IMG/VR virus record: IMGVR_UViG_3300043410_001892
Coordinates: 119,145 to 183,144 of that record
Strand: one strand, 5' to 3'
DNA from: a virus
Length of the DNA stretch: 64,000 nucleotides
The notes under the pieces were generated by a model. The model did no database searches, was not told the origin of the DNA, and saw only the letters and a list, made by a program, of their open reading frames with translations. Position numbers and translations under genes: made by a program. Shown here one piece after another: positions 33,401 through 43,219 of this stretch. Numbering within the stretch: position 1 is the stretch's first letter; the number at the start of each line of letters is the position of its first letter.

Positions 33401-36400
33401 GTTGAATACGAAAATACCGACGGATGTTTAGTACCAGAAACGCCAACAAAACTTGGTATGTGGCCTAAATTTGAACCAAAAATATATTTAGACACTACAC
33501 TAATAACGCCTATGAATGTAATTCAAGGGCATGACGGTAGTATTATAGTTGCATACAATGACTATCGTGATGATTTGTTATTAGAATTAGAAAAAAGAAT
33601 TTACAACAATATCAAAGTTAAGTATGATACTACTATTTTTGATATTCATGATTTTATTCCTGCATTTAATCAACAAAATGATTATACATTAGAAGAGTTT
33701 AATTTAGCATTGCTTCCAAACTATCATAAATGGTCATTAAACACTGGTATAGATTTTTCAACTCCATTGTCATATGATAAAACAAATTCGTTTACTCATT
33801 TATATGAATCAAATGCTACAACTGCAACTCCTAAATTTTGGAGAGGGATTTATCAATGGATGTTAGGCACTGATCGTCCTCATATTTGCCCATGGGAAAT
33901 GTTAGGATTTAGTGAAGAACCATTATGGTGGGTATCAGTATACGGTCCAGCACCGTATACAAGTAACAACTTAATTTTATGGGAAGATTTAAGTAATGGT
34001 TTAGTTAAAGAACCTAACAAATCTGAAGTTGTTTTAGAAAAATATGTTAGACCGTATGTAGCAACACATATTCCTGTTAATGAAAACGGAGAATTGATAA
34101 GTCCATTTGATGCTATGTTAGCACATAGTCTTGGGGCATCGTCTCAAGGTTCGTTTACATTTGGTGATATTTCTCCAGTTGAATCGGCTTGGAGACGCAA
34201 TTCTCACTATCAATTTAGCGTAATAAAAACCTTAATATTGTTATATCCATCTAAAATTATTGGATTGTTAATTGATAGATCACGTATAAAACGAAATTTA
34301 GTTAATCAGTTAGTTTATACTGAAACCGGAACTCGTCTTAAAATATCAGACATTGTGTTTCCAAGTGTTTACTTAACAGAGACTCGTGTACAAACTGCAG
34401 GACTAATTAACTTCTTAATTAATAACATAAATTGTGATAGTTTAACATTTTACAATGAATACAAGTATAATTTAAAAATGTTATCAGCTCGCATTTGTTA
34501 TCGTGTTGGTGGATTTACAAGTAAAGAAAAGTTCAACTTATTGTTAGATTCTAAAACACCAACATCAACTGGTAGTATTTTTATTCCACAAGAAAATTAT
34601 AAAATTCGATTGAATACATCGTCACCTGTAACTATGATAAGTTATAGCGGTGTAATTATTACAAAAATTCAAGGTGGGTTTGAGATTAAAGGATATAGTC
34701 AATCTAATCCAATTTTTAATTATTTTGAAGGATCATCTGGTTATGATGTTACTGTAGGTAGTATATCTGAAAGTTATACGCCTTGGAACGCGTATCAAAC
34801 ATATATTTCAGGTTCTATTGTTATGTATGCAGGAAAATACTATCGTGTATCTTCAACATTTACTGCATCAGGAGAGTTTGACAGATTAAATCTTGTGGGA
34901 TTAGCAAGTTTACCTATGGTAGGCGGTGCAACTGCAGTATTCAATAGAGTGTGGGATAGATCTACTGTAAAATCAATACCATATGGTACTAAGCTGTACT
35001 CAATTCAAGAAGTTGTTGATTTCTTGTTAGGTTATGGTGAATGGTTAACTTCAGAAGGGTTTGAGTTTGAAGAATATAATGAAAAAATGTCAGCTGTTAT
35101 TAATTGGCAAACTAGTGCAAAAGAGTTTTTATTTTGGACTACACAAAAATGGGCAGCAAATAAAGAAACATACAACACTTGGGAAGAATGGACTTCTGGG
35201 AATACATATACATTTGGAAGTATTGTTAGATACAATGGAAAGTATTATAAAGCATTGCATACCATTACAAATACCGTATTTGATCAAAATGAATATTTGT
35301 TATTAGAAAATGTTGATCTAACAGGTAGTTCAGTACTTGCATTAAGTCCTGGGGCAAAATCTTTAGTATTTAAGACAGTATTAAGTGTAGTTGATAGCAT
35401 TATTAATCCAAATAACTTGTATGAGTTGTTAGATGGAAATGGCAAACCAATTAGACCGCATGTTATGAATACATATCGTTCTGATAATTTTGTTAGTTAT
35501 ACACCAACTACTGAAGTTGGAATCTATTGTGCAACATTCTATTTAATTCAAAAAGAACATGTTGTAATTTTAGATAATACTACAATGTTTAATGACATAA
35601 TTTATAATCCAGAAAGTGGTTATAAACAAGATAGAATTAAAGTATCCGGATATGTTAGTGCTGAATGGAATGGCTCATTAAATGTACCTGGATTTATTGT
35701 TGATCAAGCTATAGTTAATGAATGGGTTCCGTGGAAAGAATATGCATTAGGTGATATTGTTGTTTACAGATCATACTATTACAGTGCAATTCAGTTTTTA
35801 CAAGGAACTGAAACATTTGATGAAACTATGTGGGTGATGTTAAGTTCTAAACCAACCCCTGGATTGCTACCTAACTGGAACTATAAAGCTACACAATTTA
35901 CAGATTTTTATAGCTTAGAAAGTGAAAACTTTGATGTGGGTCAACAGAAAATGGCTCAACATTTAACTGGATATCAAAAAAGAGAATATTTAGAAAATAT
36001 CATTCAAGATGATGTAAGTGAGTTTAAATTCTATCAAGGAATGATAATTGAGAAAGGTACTCAAAATGTACTTAACAAATTGTTTGATGTATTAAGTGCA
36101 GACGGACAAGACAGTTTGAAGTTTTACGAAGAATGGGCAGTTCGTTCCGGGCAGTATGGTGCAAGTTCTGCCTTTGAGAATATTGAATTTGTATTAGATG
36201 AGTCTTTATTTAAGATAAATCCTCAAGGATTTGAGCTAGTAGATTATCCAATTACAATAAAAGATTTGATTATTAGACAAACTCCTAAAGATTTATACTT
36301 AACACCATTTGGATATAAGCCAAATATTTGGCCATCTGTTAAAACTATTACTAAAAATGCAGTTTATGCTAGAAATGAAGAATTTTCAAAAGTGTTAGTA

Positions 36401-39400
36401 TCAATTGATGACTTAGCATCTGCTGATATTACAACTTATGTGGATAATGAGTATGTAAGTTGCACATTCTCTGCAGATAACACTTGGAATGCATATCAAT
36501 ATAGAGTATTAGATTTACCTGTGATTGAAATAATAAGTTTAAACATTAATAAAACTCAATTAAGATTTACTGTTAGTAAAACCCCAGTGTTAGTTGACGA
36601 ATATATTGGTATTATTTCTGAAGTTACTAACTTAAATGGATTCTTTAAAGTAGTACAAGCGACTACTGATACTTTTACTATTGATACTCAACCAGTAACA
36701 GTTCCAACTGAATTTACTGGAATAATGTTAAGTGTATTAACTAATCGTCGAGTTGATTCAATCGATGATTCTACATATAATATTGATGATGTTACTAATG
36801 GTAGTTTGTTATGGACAAACAATACAGATAATCAATGGAAAACTTGGGAATACCAAACTGTTTATGTTCAAAGTATTAAAGAAAACTTTGACCAGCAGAT
36901 GCAAAATTATGCTCGAGCAGTAGCAGTTAATTCTACAAGTACAACTATGGTAGTTTCTGCAACTTATACTAAACCAAATGATGTTACTCAATACGGTACT
37001 GCATTAATTTATAATCGTGATAGAACAACTGATTCATGGATATTAAGACAAACAATAGTTAACCCATTGTTTGGAACCGGATATGTTTCATCTAATCCAG
37101 AAACTATATGTAAAGCAGTTGCAATTTCTAATGACGGAACTTGGATTGCACTAGGGTCACCGGGTACAAGTAATACAAAAGGTATAGTTTCAATTTATAA
37201 AGTAGATGATGCAGGAATGTACAACTTAGAAAAAACAATAGTAAGTCCTGCAAATCAAATTGGAGAAAACTTTGGATCTATATTGAAGTTTAATAACAAT
37301 ATGTTGTTTGTAGGAACTGCGGTTAACAAATTGTATGTTTTGAAATTTAAATTATTCTCGCATGCTGAAAGATTGTACAATCCAAAAGGTAGTATTGGGG
37401 TGTCGTTGTTTGTGTCATCCACCGCTGATATAGAAAAAGGCATGAGCATATTTGGTGACGGCTTTGACGGAACACAAACTGTTGTAGAAGTTGGAAGTAA
37501 TAATCGATTAGTATTAAGTTCTGCTCCAATATCAACTCCATCAGGATTTTTATCATTTGTTAGTTATGATTGGGTAGTTAATGAAACGTTAACTGGTTCA
37601 ACTAATTATTTTGGTAATTCATTTAGTATATCATTATCTAACTTCTTAGTAGTATCAGACTCGCATGATGATTTAGGAAAAGTATTCACGTATGAGCAAG
37701 ATGCAGAAGGATATTTTGGAGAACCAGTTGATATTATTGTACCTATCGATAATGAAACATTATTTGGATCAAATGTTGCAGTATCATCAAACGGAGGATA
37801 TATTAGTATTGTTTGTACTGTTGATGATATAGAACAAATTGAAACCTTTATCAGAGGAGATTATCTCAATATCATCTTCAATGCAGTTGGAAATCATGTT
37901 CAATTTGTTAATCTTAATAAAACAATGATTGTATCAACAATTGGAATACAGAATGTAACAGTTGATGTTTATGATATGTATGAAACTAAATGGGTGTTTA
38001 GTGAAAGATTATTGGCAACTAATGGAACTGGTTATGCTGCTAATGTTGTATCAACTAGTCGTAACATTTTAATTGGATTGCCTGAAAACGGTTCAGGTAA
38101 AATTTATGAATATACAAAACCAAGAAATGCGTATAGTTGGACAGTTAAGAATTATGCAATTGATAAACCAGATCCGCATAAAATTAAACAAGCATTCTTA
38201 TATAATCGTGTTACAAATGAATTAATCAAATATTTAGATGTTGTTGATTCTGTAAATGGAAAACATCCAAAGATTGCTGAACAAGAATTAAAATTCAAAT
38301 CAGCATATGATCCTGCTGTGTATTCGTCAGGTACATCAACAATAGTTAATATTGATTCCGGAATAGCTTGGGGTCCTGAGCAAGTTGGGTCGTTATGGTG
38401 GGATTTGCGTACTGCTACATTTATTGATTGCTTTGCTAATGATATAATTTATCGTACAAGCACATTGAGTACGTTAGCAGCCGGTGCATCAATTGACATT
38501 TATGAATGGGTTGAATCTAAACTTTTACCAGAAGCATGGGATACTCAAGCTGATACTATTGCAGGATTAACTGCAGGAATTAGTGGAAAATCAATATACG
38601 GTAATACAGCATATTCTGAAATAAAAAAATATGATACAGTAGGACGTAGATATATTTCAACATACTACTTCTGGGTTAAAAATAAACAAACTACTCCGGC
38701 AGTTAATGGCAGAACTATATCTGCATATGATGTTTCTAATTTAATTTCAAATCCAAAAGGTGAAGGATATGAGTTTTTATCATTAACTGGTTTAAATTCG
38801 TTTAGTTTAGTTAACATACAACATTTATTATCACATAAAGATGTAGTATTATCAGTAGAATATTGGTTAACAGACAAGATTGATCAAAATATTCATACCC
38901 AATGGAAATTGATTAGTTCTTCTCCGTATTCTACAATACCTTCTAATATTGAACAAAAATGGGTCGATAGTTTATGTGGAAAAGACATTCAAGAGCGTAT
39001 GGTCCCTGATCAAACATTACCAATAAAATTAAGATATGGTATTGAGAATCGTCCCCGTCAAGGAATGTTTATTAATCGATTTGAAGCATTAAAACAGTAT
39101 TTTGAACAAGTAAATGCAGTGTTGAAAAAACATTTAATTGTTGAATCTCGTAACCTTACAGCGTTATATAAGTTTGATAGTATTCCATCTGAAAACCAAG
39201 CATTATCAGATGTAACAGTTGATACATACGCTGATTTAGCATATGAGTCAGCAAACTATTATTTAAAACCAAGTTTAAAACCAATCATTTCACATGGTAG
39301 AATCATTAATATTATTATTGATCATCCAGGAAAAGGTTATATAACAGCTCCGTATATCAATGTGCATGGCACAGGGAAAAATGCTAAAGTTAGAGCTACA

Positions 39401-42400
39401 ATTAATTCGTTAGGAGAAATTACCGGTTGTCAAATATTAAATCGTGGTGAAGGATATGCTGATAACACTGTGTTAACTGTAAGAAGTTATTGTGCATTGG
39501 TATTAAGTGATGAGAATACAAACAACCAGTGGTGTGTTTATTCGTATGATGTTAATAACAATTTATGGTCAAAAGTAAGATCGCAAGCATATGACGTTAC
39601 TCGGTATTGGAATACAATTGATTGGTATGATACTAATTATAACGAGTTTACAACTATAGATTTTTCAATTGATACTTACACTGATCTAAACACAATTGAT
39701 GTAGCCATTGGACAAAAAGTTAAAATCCAATATACGTTATCTAATAATTGGGTCTTGTTAGAAAAATATGCTAATTCTACAAGTTATGATTGGACTGAAT
39801 CTTATAAAATTATAGGAAGTGAAAACGGAACTATTCAATTTAGTAAATTGCTATATGACTTTTTAAATTCTCCAATTGGATATGATGGGTTATTATATGA
39901 CAATTGGGTTTATGACAATTGTGCAGGAATCGAAATTCGTTATATTCTAAATGCAATTAAGAATGACTTGTTAATTGACGATCTTAGTACTGAGTATTTG
40001 AATTTATTCTTCTCAAATGTTAGATATGCGTTAAGTGAACAAAATTACATTGATTGGATTTTTAAAACAAGTTTTGTTAATGTAACACATAATATTGGTA
40101 AATTACATCAAAGTACTACATATAAAAATGATAACTTATCTAATTTTGAAGACTACGTTTCTGAAGTAAAACCATATAGGACTCAAGTTAGGGAGTATGT
40201 TAGTGCTTATAGTAATTTTGAAAATAACGAGTTAATGGTTACTGATTTTGATATGCCACCAATTTATGATCATAATTATAAAACAGTGAATACAATTAAC
40301 ACACGGATCGTAGATGGTATAATTACGTTTGATAATTTATCAATTAATGAGTATCCGTGGAAATCATGGTATGATAATTTAGGATTTTCAGTTGACAGTA
40401 TAAAACTAATTGACGGCGGAAGTGAGTATATAACTGAACCAGTAGTTAAAATTGAAAGTGCAGTTGGGTCAGGAGCAACAGCTCGAGCATTTATATCTAA
40501 TGGAAAAGTAACAAGAATCAAATTAATGACAGCAGGATCTGGATATTTAACTATTCCAACTGTTACTATTGTTGGTGGTTTTGCATCAAGTGGAACAGAA
40601 GCTAAAGCAGTTGTAACATTAGGTAAGGGTGTCATTAGATCTAATATGACTACTATCAAATTTGATAGAATTACTCAAAATGTATTAGTAAGTGATTTAA
40701 CACACACTGATACGTTAACAGGTAGTGGATCAAAAGTACAATTTAGCTTATCATGGGCTCCTGATTTAGGAGTAGGAAATACCACTGTAAAAGTAAATGG
40801 TGTAATATTAATACGCGACATGTACACATTGCAAGTAACAAGCAGCTCAGGAATTCATAGTGGAAATATAACATTTAACGCGGCACCCGCACTGGGTAGC
40901 ACTATTACTGTAACTTACTTAAAAAATGTTACGTTGTTAAATGCTGTAGATCGAATTGAGCATTATTATAATCCGCAGGTTGGTGATATTGGGAAAGATC
41001 TTGCACAATTAATGACTGGTATTGATTACGGCGGTGTTATAGTAAGTGGTCTTACATTTGGTGCAGCTACTGGATGGGGAGTATCAGGATTTTCATCAGG
41101 AAAGTGGGATGCTACAGCATCAATTTCAAATTATAAAGTAACTATACCTCGTGATGAATATCAAATTATATTACCATATACTCCAGAGTTTGGTGCAAGA
41201 TTAAATGTGTATTATGATAACGGTTCAGGTGCTCAACCTGTAAGAATTGATGATCCTAATTTTACACTTACTGGAAATAATGACAACAATCCTAATGCAG
41301 TTATGTTAACACCAGTATGTACAGGTGTTGATAATATTGTTGAAATTCCAAAATGGTTTACACATGAATTTGATTCATACACATTTATTATACGTGATGA
41401 AAGAAGTGACGGAAGTGAAGAAACTACAGATTATGATGTTTCGTTAAATGGCGGAACATTTGAATACATGTCTGCTTCTGGATTCCTTACAGAAGATTTA
41501 ATTATAGATGGTGACAAATTTGATTCAAACTGGCCCGGCCCAGAAGAAATAGTACCAGGGCATGTTATTGATACTATTGCTATTAAAGTATATACTGCTG
41601 ATAATACTGGTGCGTATATGCAGTTTAAAGACATGCTAAATCGAGTAACATATAAACGATTAGCAAGTAACAAGCAAACTATGTTGGCAAGATCGTTGAA
41701 ATATAATGATTCTACAATTTTAGTTGATGATGCAAGTAACTTTGAAGTACCAGATCCGTCAGTAAATATGCCAGGAATTGTGTTTATTAATGGAGAACGA
41801 ATTGAATATTTTACAATAGTTGATAATGAATTAGGGCAGTTAAGAAGAGGAACATTAGGAACTGGAATAGTTGAAGAATATCCAATTGGCACTGATGTTC
41901 AAGAATTAGGCAGTACAGAAACTATTCCATATAATGAAACAACTGTTATTCATCAAGCAACATTGGCAGATAATACAATATTAATTAAAACTGCAGCTGA
42001 CACTGCGTATGGTGATTCATTTGTAGTATTAGTTCCATTTGTACCAAAAAGAGCAAGAGTTAAATGGAAATATTCAGTAGGAATACCAGCAACATACGGG
42101 CAATGTGACGAAGTTGAAGTGTTCATTGGGGGATACAATTACGGTGCAGTTTGGGTGTCAAATGCACAATATTACATTAATGATGTAGTAACAGTTGGTA
42201 GTTATGTTTATAAATGTGTAACTGATCACATAAGCACGGTGTTTAGTAATGATTTTAATGTTGATATTACTAAGTCAAAATGGATATTCTTTGTAGGTAA
42301 TACTCGTTTACAAAAAGAACCATATACAGTGTATAATGAAAGATTAGTTTCAATAACAAATCCAACTGGAGAACAACAATTTCCTGCAGATTTTTCAGTA

Positions 42401-42553
42401 AATGGAAAATACAAAGAAATTCGAATCTCAAATACGTTTAATTTAGCTCAAAATACTGTAATTACGGTTGTTAAGAAAATGGGACACACTTGGTCAGATA
42501 CAGGTACTGAAGTAACATTTATACAAGCAGTTGATCAATCAGAGTTCCGATGA
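30413..42553 (+). CDS. Giant baseplate wedge protein (gp7 position)
   Basis: A 4046-residue protein directly after gp6, the place of T4 gp7 (1032 residues). N-terminal ~180 residues (LQVQPGVAKKVSGYIGRM-like, SWDPHIDWDKISNFQNYYWL) look like the conserved wedge anchor. About 190-305 is a cupredoxin-like module (LYRGQTYTFKINSPKQPFSF ... PNKLFYSSSNNLELSGVIEV). Four short Trp/Tyr-rich modules of chitin-binding type-3 style (W-x4-Y-x2-G-x2-V-x-Y-x2-x-Y) sit near residues 1457, 1587, 1767 and 3912. Two G-x-G-Y-type beta modules lie near 2966 and 3326. A propeller-like stretch with NDGTWIALGSPG lies near 2240. It probably links the wedge to fibres and may bind host surface sugars. GGGAG precedes ATG 30413. 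No frameshift or internal stop. Confidence 0.8.
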   Translation: MANRKNNNLYIPRSVTFDTSDSDNTANFLPRYYKTDANRKFLHSTINQLVQPGVAKKVSGYIGRMTAKATKYDDIFVDAATVLRQNYQLEPGFVIDDKLGNTTFFKDYQDYINQLDVNGSNVSVHSRLNKQELYSWDPHIDWDKISNFQNYYWLPNGPDVVTIRNVKLKDSTLEYSVKSTTTNEYVFSPDGLTKNPTIKLYRGQTYTFKINSPKQPFSFKTERTVSSLDNYKPTTLTTDVFVTAKDSTGKTIKDENGKVVKQMVYEVTKGTITFTVPIDAPNKLFYSSSNNLELSGVIEVLNLEDGADFDVDSEILGKSKYTLINGLKLSNGMKVRFAGNVTPVEYASGNFYVEGVGSSIQLVPESQLEAVTPYTTSETMLFDIELFDAVPFDDAISYSGTPDYVVINRGSNDKNFWSRNNKWFHKDVIEASALYNNIQPLIDQSMRAVRPIIEFEKNLKLFNFGTYAINDVSFVDQYTTDAFSTIEGSLGYSVDGIPLAHGDTIIFAAEKDELVKNNIYQVEFIDVKHEISKLGASRQIRLVLIDTPGYNQVAIVKRGKTLQGKTFWFNGLTWVEAQQKTKINQFPLFDMFDDNGVSFSDKSEYLGSSFKGTTVFSYKVGTGAIDPKLGFPLSYKNISNIGDIVFDFSLLSDTFLYELNGTNVTRKIDNGFLVVANFNDYTFVNGWKTCTIENTQPAIQLYINSGLTNDFNIDMFDGLPDDINVRVYVNNERVSNWSIYVINRTDVKSACYSVVFDTPVSLSDSVLIKVYSNHPINRNGYYEIPINLQNNPLNGILTEFTLGEVVNHVDSIIDHVYYSLLDQNVVFDNNLRDIGSVTEYGTKFVQHSGPIGLSLYHVASDDNNVIRAIEKSRDDYCRFKRAFITVAETMGVDKETPEHVDLILEKLTENMPVTSPYYFSDMVPFGASIKTNIVVGSHTSGVFSLAKPFSLDVLSNKSVTVYLNQVQLLHGCEYTFSDQGFVYISVNLEVDDIVTIVEYENTDGCLVPETPTKLGMWPKFEPKIYLDTTLITPMNVIQGHDGSIIVAYNDYRDDLLLELEKRIYNNIKVKYDTTIFDIHDFIPAFNQQNDYTLEEFNLALLPNYHKWSLNTGIDFSTPLSYDKTNSFTHLYESNATTATPKFWRGIYQWMLGTDRPHICPWEMLGFSEEPLWWVSVYGPAPYTSNNLILWEDLSNGLVKEPNKSEVVLEKYVRPYVATHIPVNENGELISPFDAMLAHSLGASSQGSFTFGDISPVESAWRRNSHYQFSVIKTLILLYPSKIIGLLIDRSRIKRNLVNQLVYTETGTRLKISDIVFPSVYLTETRVQTAGLINFLINNINCDSLTFYNEYKYNLKMLSARICYRVGGFTSKEKFNLLLDSKTPTSTGSIFIPQENYKIRLNTSSPVTMISYSGVIITKIQGGFEIKGYSQSNPIFNYFEGSSGYDVTVGSISESYTPWNAYQTYISGSIVMYAGKYYRVSSTFTASGEFDRLNLVGLASLPMVGGATAVFNRVWDRSTVKSIPYGTKLYSIQEVVDFLLGYGEWLTSEGFEFEEYNEKMSAVINWQTSAKEFLFWTTQKWAANKETYNTWEEWTSGNTYTFGSIVRYNGKYYKALHTITNTVFDQNEYLLLENVDLTGSSVLALSPGAKSLVFKTVLSVVDSIINPNNLYELLDGNGKPIRPHVMNTYRSDNFVSYTPTTEVGIYCATFYLIQKEHVVILDNTTMFNDIIYNPESGYKQDRIKVSGYVSAEWNGSLNVPGFIVDQAIVNEWVPWKEYALGDIVVYRSYYYSAIQFLQGTETFDETMWVMLSSKPTPGLLPNWNYKATQFTDFYSLESENFDVGQQKMAQHLTGYQKREYLENIIQDDVSEFKFYQGMIIEKGTQNVLNKLFDVLSADGQDSLKFYEEWAVRSGQYGASSAFENIEFVLDESLFKINPQGFELVDYPITIKDLIIRQTPKDLYLTPFGYKPNIWPSVKTITKNAVYARNEEFSKVLVSIDDLASADITTYVDNEYVSCTFSADNTWNAYQYRVLDLPVIEIISLNINKTQLRFTVSKTPVLVDEYIGIISEVTNLNGFFKVVQATTDTFTIDTQPVTVPTEFTGIMLSVLTNRRVDSIDDSTYNIDDVTNGSLLWTNNTDNQWKTWEYQTVYVQSIKENFDQQMQNYARAVAVNSTSTTMVVSATYTKPNDVTQYGTALIYNRDRTTDSWILRQTIVNPLFGTGYVSSNPETICKAVAISNDGTWIALGSPGTSNTKGIVSIYKVDDAGMYNLEKTIVSPANQIGENFGSILKFNNNMLFVGTAVNKLYVLKFKLFSHAERLYNPKGSIGVSLFVSSTADIEKGMSIFGDGFDGTQTVVEVGSNNRLVLSSAPISTPSGFLSFVSYDWVVNETLTGSTNYFGNSFSISLSNFLVVSDSHDDLGKVFTYEQDAEGYFGEPVDIIVPIDNETLFGSNVAVSSNGGYISIVCTVDDIEQIETFIRGDYLNIIFNAVGNHVQFVNLNKTMIVSTIGIQNVTVDVYDMYETKWVFSERLLATNGTGYAANVVSTSRNILIGLPENGSGKIYEYTKPRNAYSWTVKNYAIDKPDPHKIKQAFLYNRVTNELIKYLDVVDSVNGKHPKIAEQELKFKSAYDPAVYSSGTSTIVNIDSGIAWGPEQVGSLWWDLRTATFIDCFANDIIYRTSTLSTLAAGASIDIYEWVESKLLPEAWDTQADTIAGLTAGISGKSIYGNTAYSEIKKYDTVGRRYISTYYFWVKNKQTTPAVNGRTISAYDVSNLISNPKGEGYEFLSLTGLNSFSLVNIQHLLSHKDVVLSVEYWLTDKIDQNIHTQWKLISSSPYSTIPSNIEQKWVDSLCGKDIQERMVPDQTLPIKLRYGIENRPRQGMFINRFEALKQYFEQVNAVLKKHLIVESRNLTALYKFDSIPSENQALSDVTVDTYADLAYESANYYLKPSLKPIISHGRIINIIIDHPGKGYITAPYINVHGTGKNAKVRATINSLGEITGCQILNRGEGYADNTVLTVRSYCALVLSDENTNNQWCVYSYDVNNNLWSKVRSQAYDVTRYWNTIDWYDTNYNEFTTIDFSIDTYTDLNTIDVAIGQKVKIQYTLSNNWVLLEKYANSTSYDWTESYKIIGSENGTIQFSKLLYDFLNSPIGYDGLLYDNWVYDNCAGIEIRYILNAIKNDLLIDDLSTEYLNLFFSNVRYALSEQNYIDWIFKTSFVNVTHNIGKLHQSTTYKNDNLSNFEDYVSEVKPYRTQVREYVSAYSNFENNELMVTDFDMPPIYDHNYKTVNTINTRIVDGIITFDNLSINEYPWKSWYDNLGFSVDSIKLIDGGSEYITEPVVKIESAVGSGATARAFISNGKVTRIKLMTAGSGYLTIPTVTIVGGFASSGTEAKAVVTLGKGVIRSNMTTIKFDRITQNVLVSDLTHTDTLTGSGSKVQFSLSWAPDLGVGNTTVKVNGVILIRDMYTLQVTSSSGIHSGNITFNAAPALGSTITVTYLKNVTLLNAVDRIEHYYNPQVGDIGKDLAQLMTGIDYGGVIVSGLTFGAATGWGVSGFSSGKWDATASISNYKVTIPRDEYQIILPYTPEFGARLNVYYDNGSGAQPVRIDDPNFTLTGNNDNNPNAVMLTPVCTGVDNIVEIPKWFTHEFDSYTFIIRDERSDGSEETTDYDVSLNGGTFEYMSASGFLTEDLIIDGDKFDSNWPGPEEIVPGHVIDTIAIKVYTADNTGAYMQFKDMLNRVTYKRLASNKQTMLARSLKYNDSTILVDDASNFEVPDPSVNMPGIVFINGERIEYFTIVDNELGQLRRGTLGTGIVEEYPIGTDVQELGSTETIPYNETTVIHQATLADNTILIKTAADTAYGDSFVVLVPFVPKRARVKWKYSVGIPATYGQCDEVEVFIGGYNYGAVWVSNAQYYINDVVTVGSYVYKCVTDHISTVFSNDFNVDITKSKWIFFVGNTRLQKEPYTVYNERLVSITNPTGEQQFPADFSVNGKYKEIRISNTFNLAQNTVITVVKKMGHTWSDTGTEVTFIQAVDQSEFR

Positions 42554-42578
42554 ATAAACCTAACACTTAATATTACTT

Positions 42579-42586
42579 GATAAATA
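42579..42586 (+). promoter_or_regulatory. Late-promoter-like octamer for fibre cluster
   Basis: GATAAATA in the 53-bp gap after the giant baseplate gene, 20 bp before ATG 42607. Confidence 0.55.
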
Positions 42587-42606
42587 TACCATATAGAGAG
42601 ATTACC

Positions 42607-43218
42607 ATGCAGAGTACAGAAACAACAGGAATACACATTGAAGGACATCTTAAAATTTATGATCCTACAACAAATGAAGTATTTATTAATAAAAGAAACG
42701 CAATACATTATGAAAATATGAGTATTGCGTTAGCAAAAAGTATAGCTGACAGAGGCTATGGGTTCATTTATACAATGGCGTTTGGTAATGGAGGCACGTC
42801 GGTTGATCCGACGGGCATTATTACTTACTTAAAACCTAACAGTTCAGGAGTAAATGCAAGTTTATACAATGAAACATTTTCAAAAATTGTCGATGATAGA
42901 TCAGTGAATAACTCAAATCCTCTTCGAAATTTTATTGATACACGACATGTATCAGGTACAAATTACACTGATGTGTTTGTATCTTGTTTGTTAGATTATT
43001 CAGAACCAGATGGTCAAAATGCGTTTGATACAGCATCAAGTGTTAATGATTTATTTGTTTTTGATGAAATTGGTTTAAAATCATATAGTAATGATTCAGC
43101 TAATGACATGTTATTAACTCATGTTATATTTCATCCAATACAAAAATCATTAAATCGATTAATTCAGATTGATTATACAGTTCGAATTCAAAGTTTAACT
43201 GCATTAATAGGAGCATAA
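42607..43218 (+). CDS. Baseplate/fibre-cluster structural protein (gp8 position)
   Basis: ATG 42607 (MQSTETTGIHIEGHLKIYD) is chosen because AGAGAG precedes it; a TTG ten codons upstream overlaps the promoter. The 203-residue protein has YTMAFGNGGTSVDPTGIITY and LYNETFSKIVDDRSVNN, patterns I associate with baseplate wedge proteins of marine T4-like phages, and is beta-rich. It lies where T4 places gene 8, but T4 gp8 has 334 residues and homology is not clear. Confidence 0.72.
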   Translation: MQSTETTGIHIEGHLKIYDPTTNEVFINKRNAIHYENMSIALAKSIADRGYGFIYTMAFGNGGTSVDPTGIITYLKPNSSGVNASLYNETFSKIVDDRSVNNSNPLRNFIDTRHVSGTNYTDVFVSCLLDYSEPDGQNAFDTASSVNDLFVFDEIGLKSYSNDSANDMLLTHVIFHPIQKSLNRLIQIDYTVRIQSLTALIGA

Positions 43219-43219
43219 T

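Noticed and set aside
42577-42606. TTG start for the gp8-position protein
   Set aside because: It overlaps the GATAAATA octamer; ATG 42607 follows AGAGAG.
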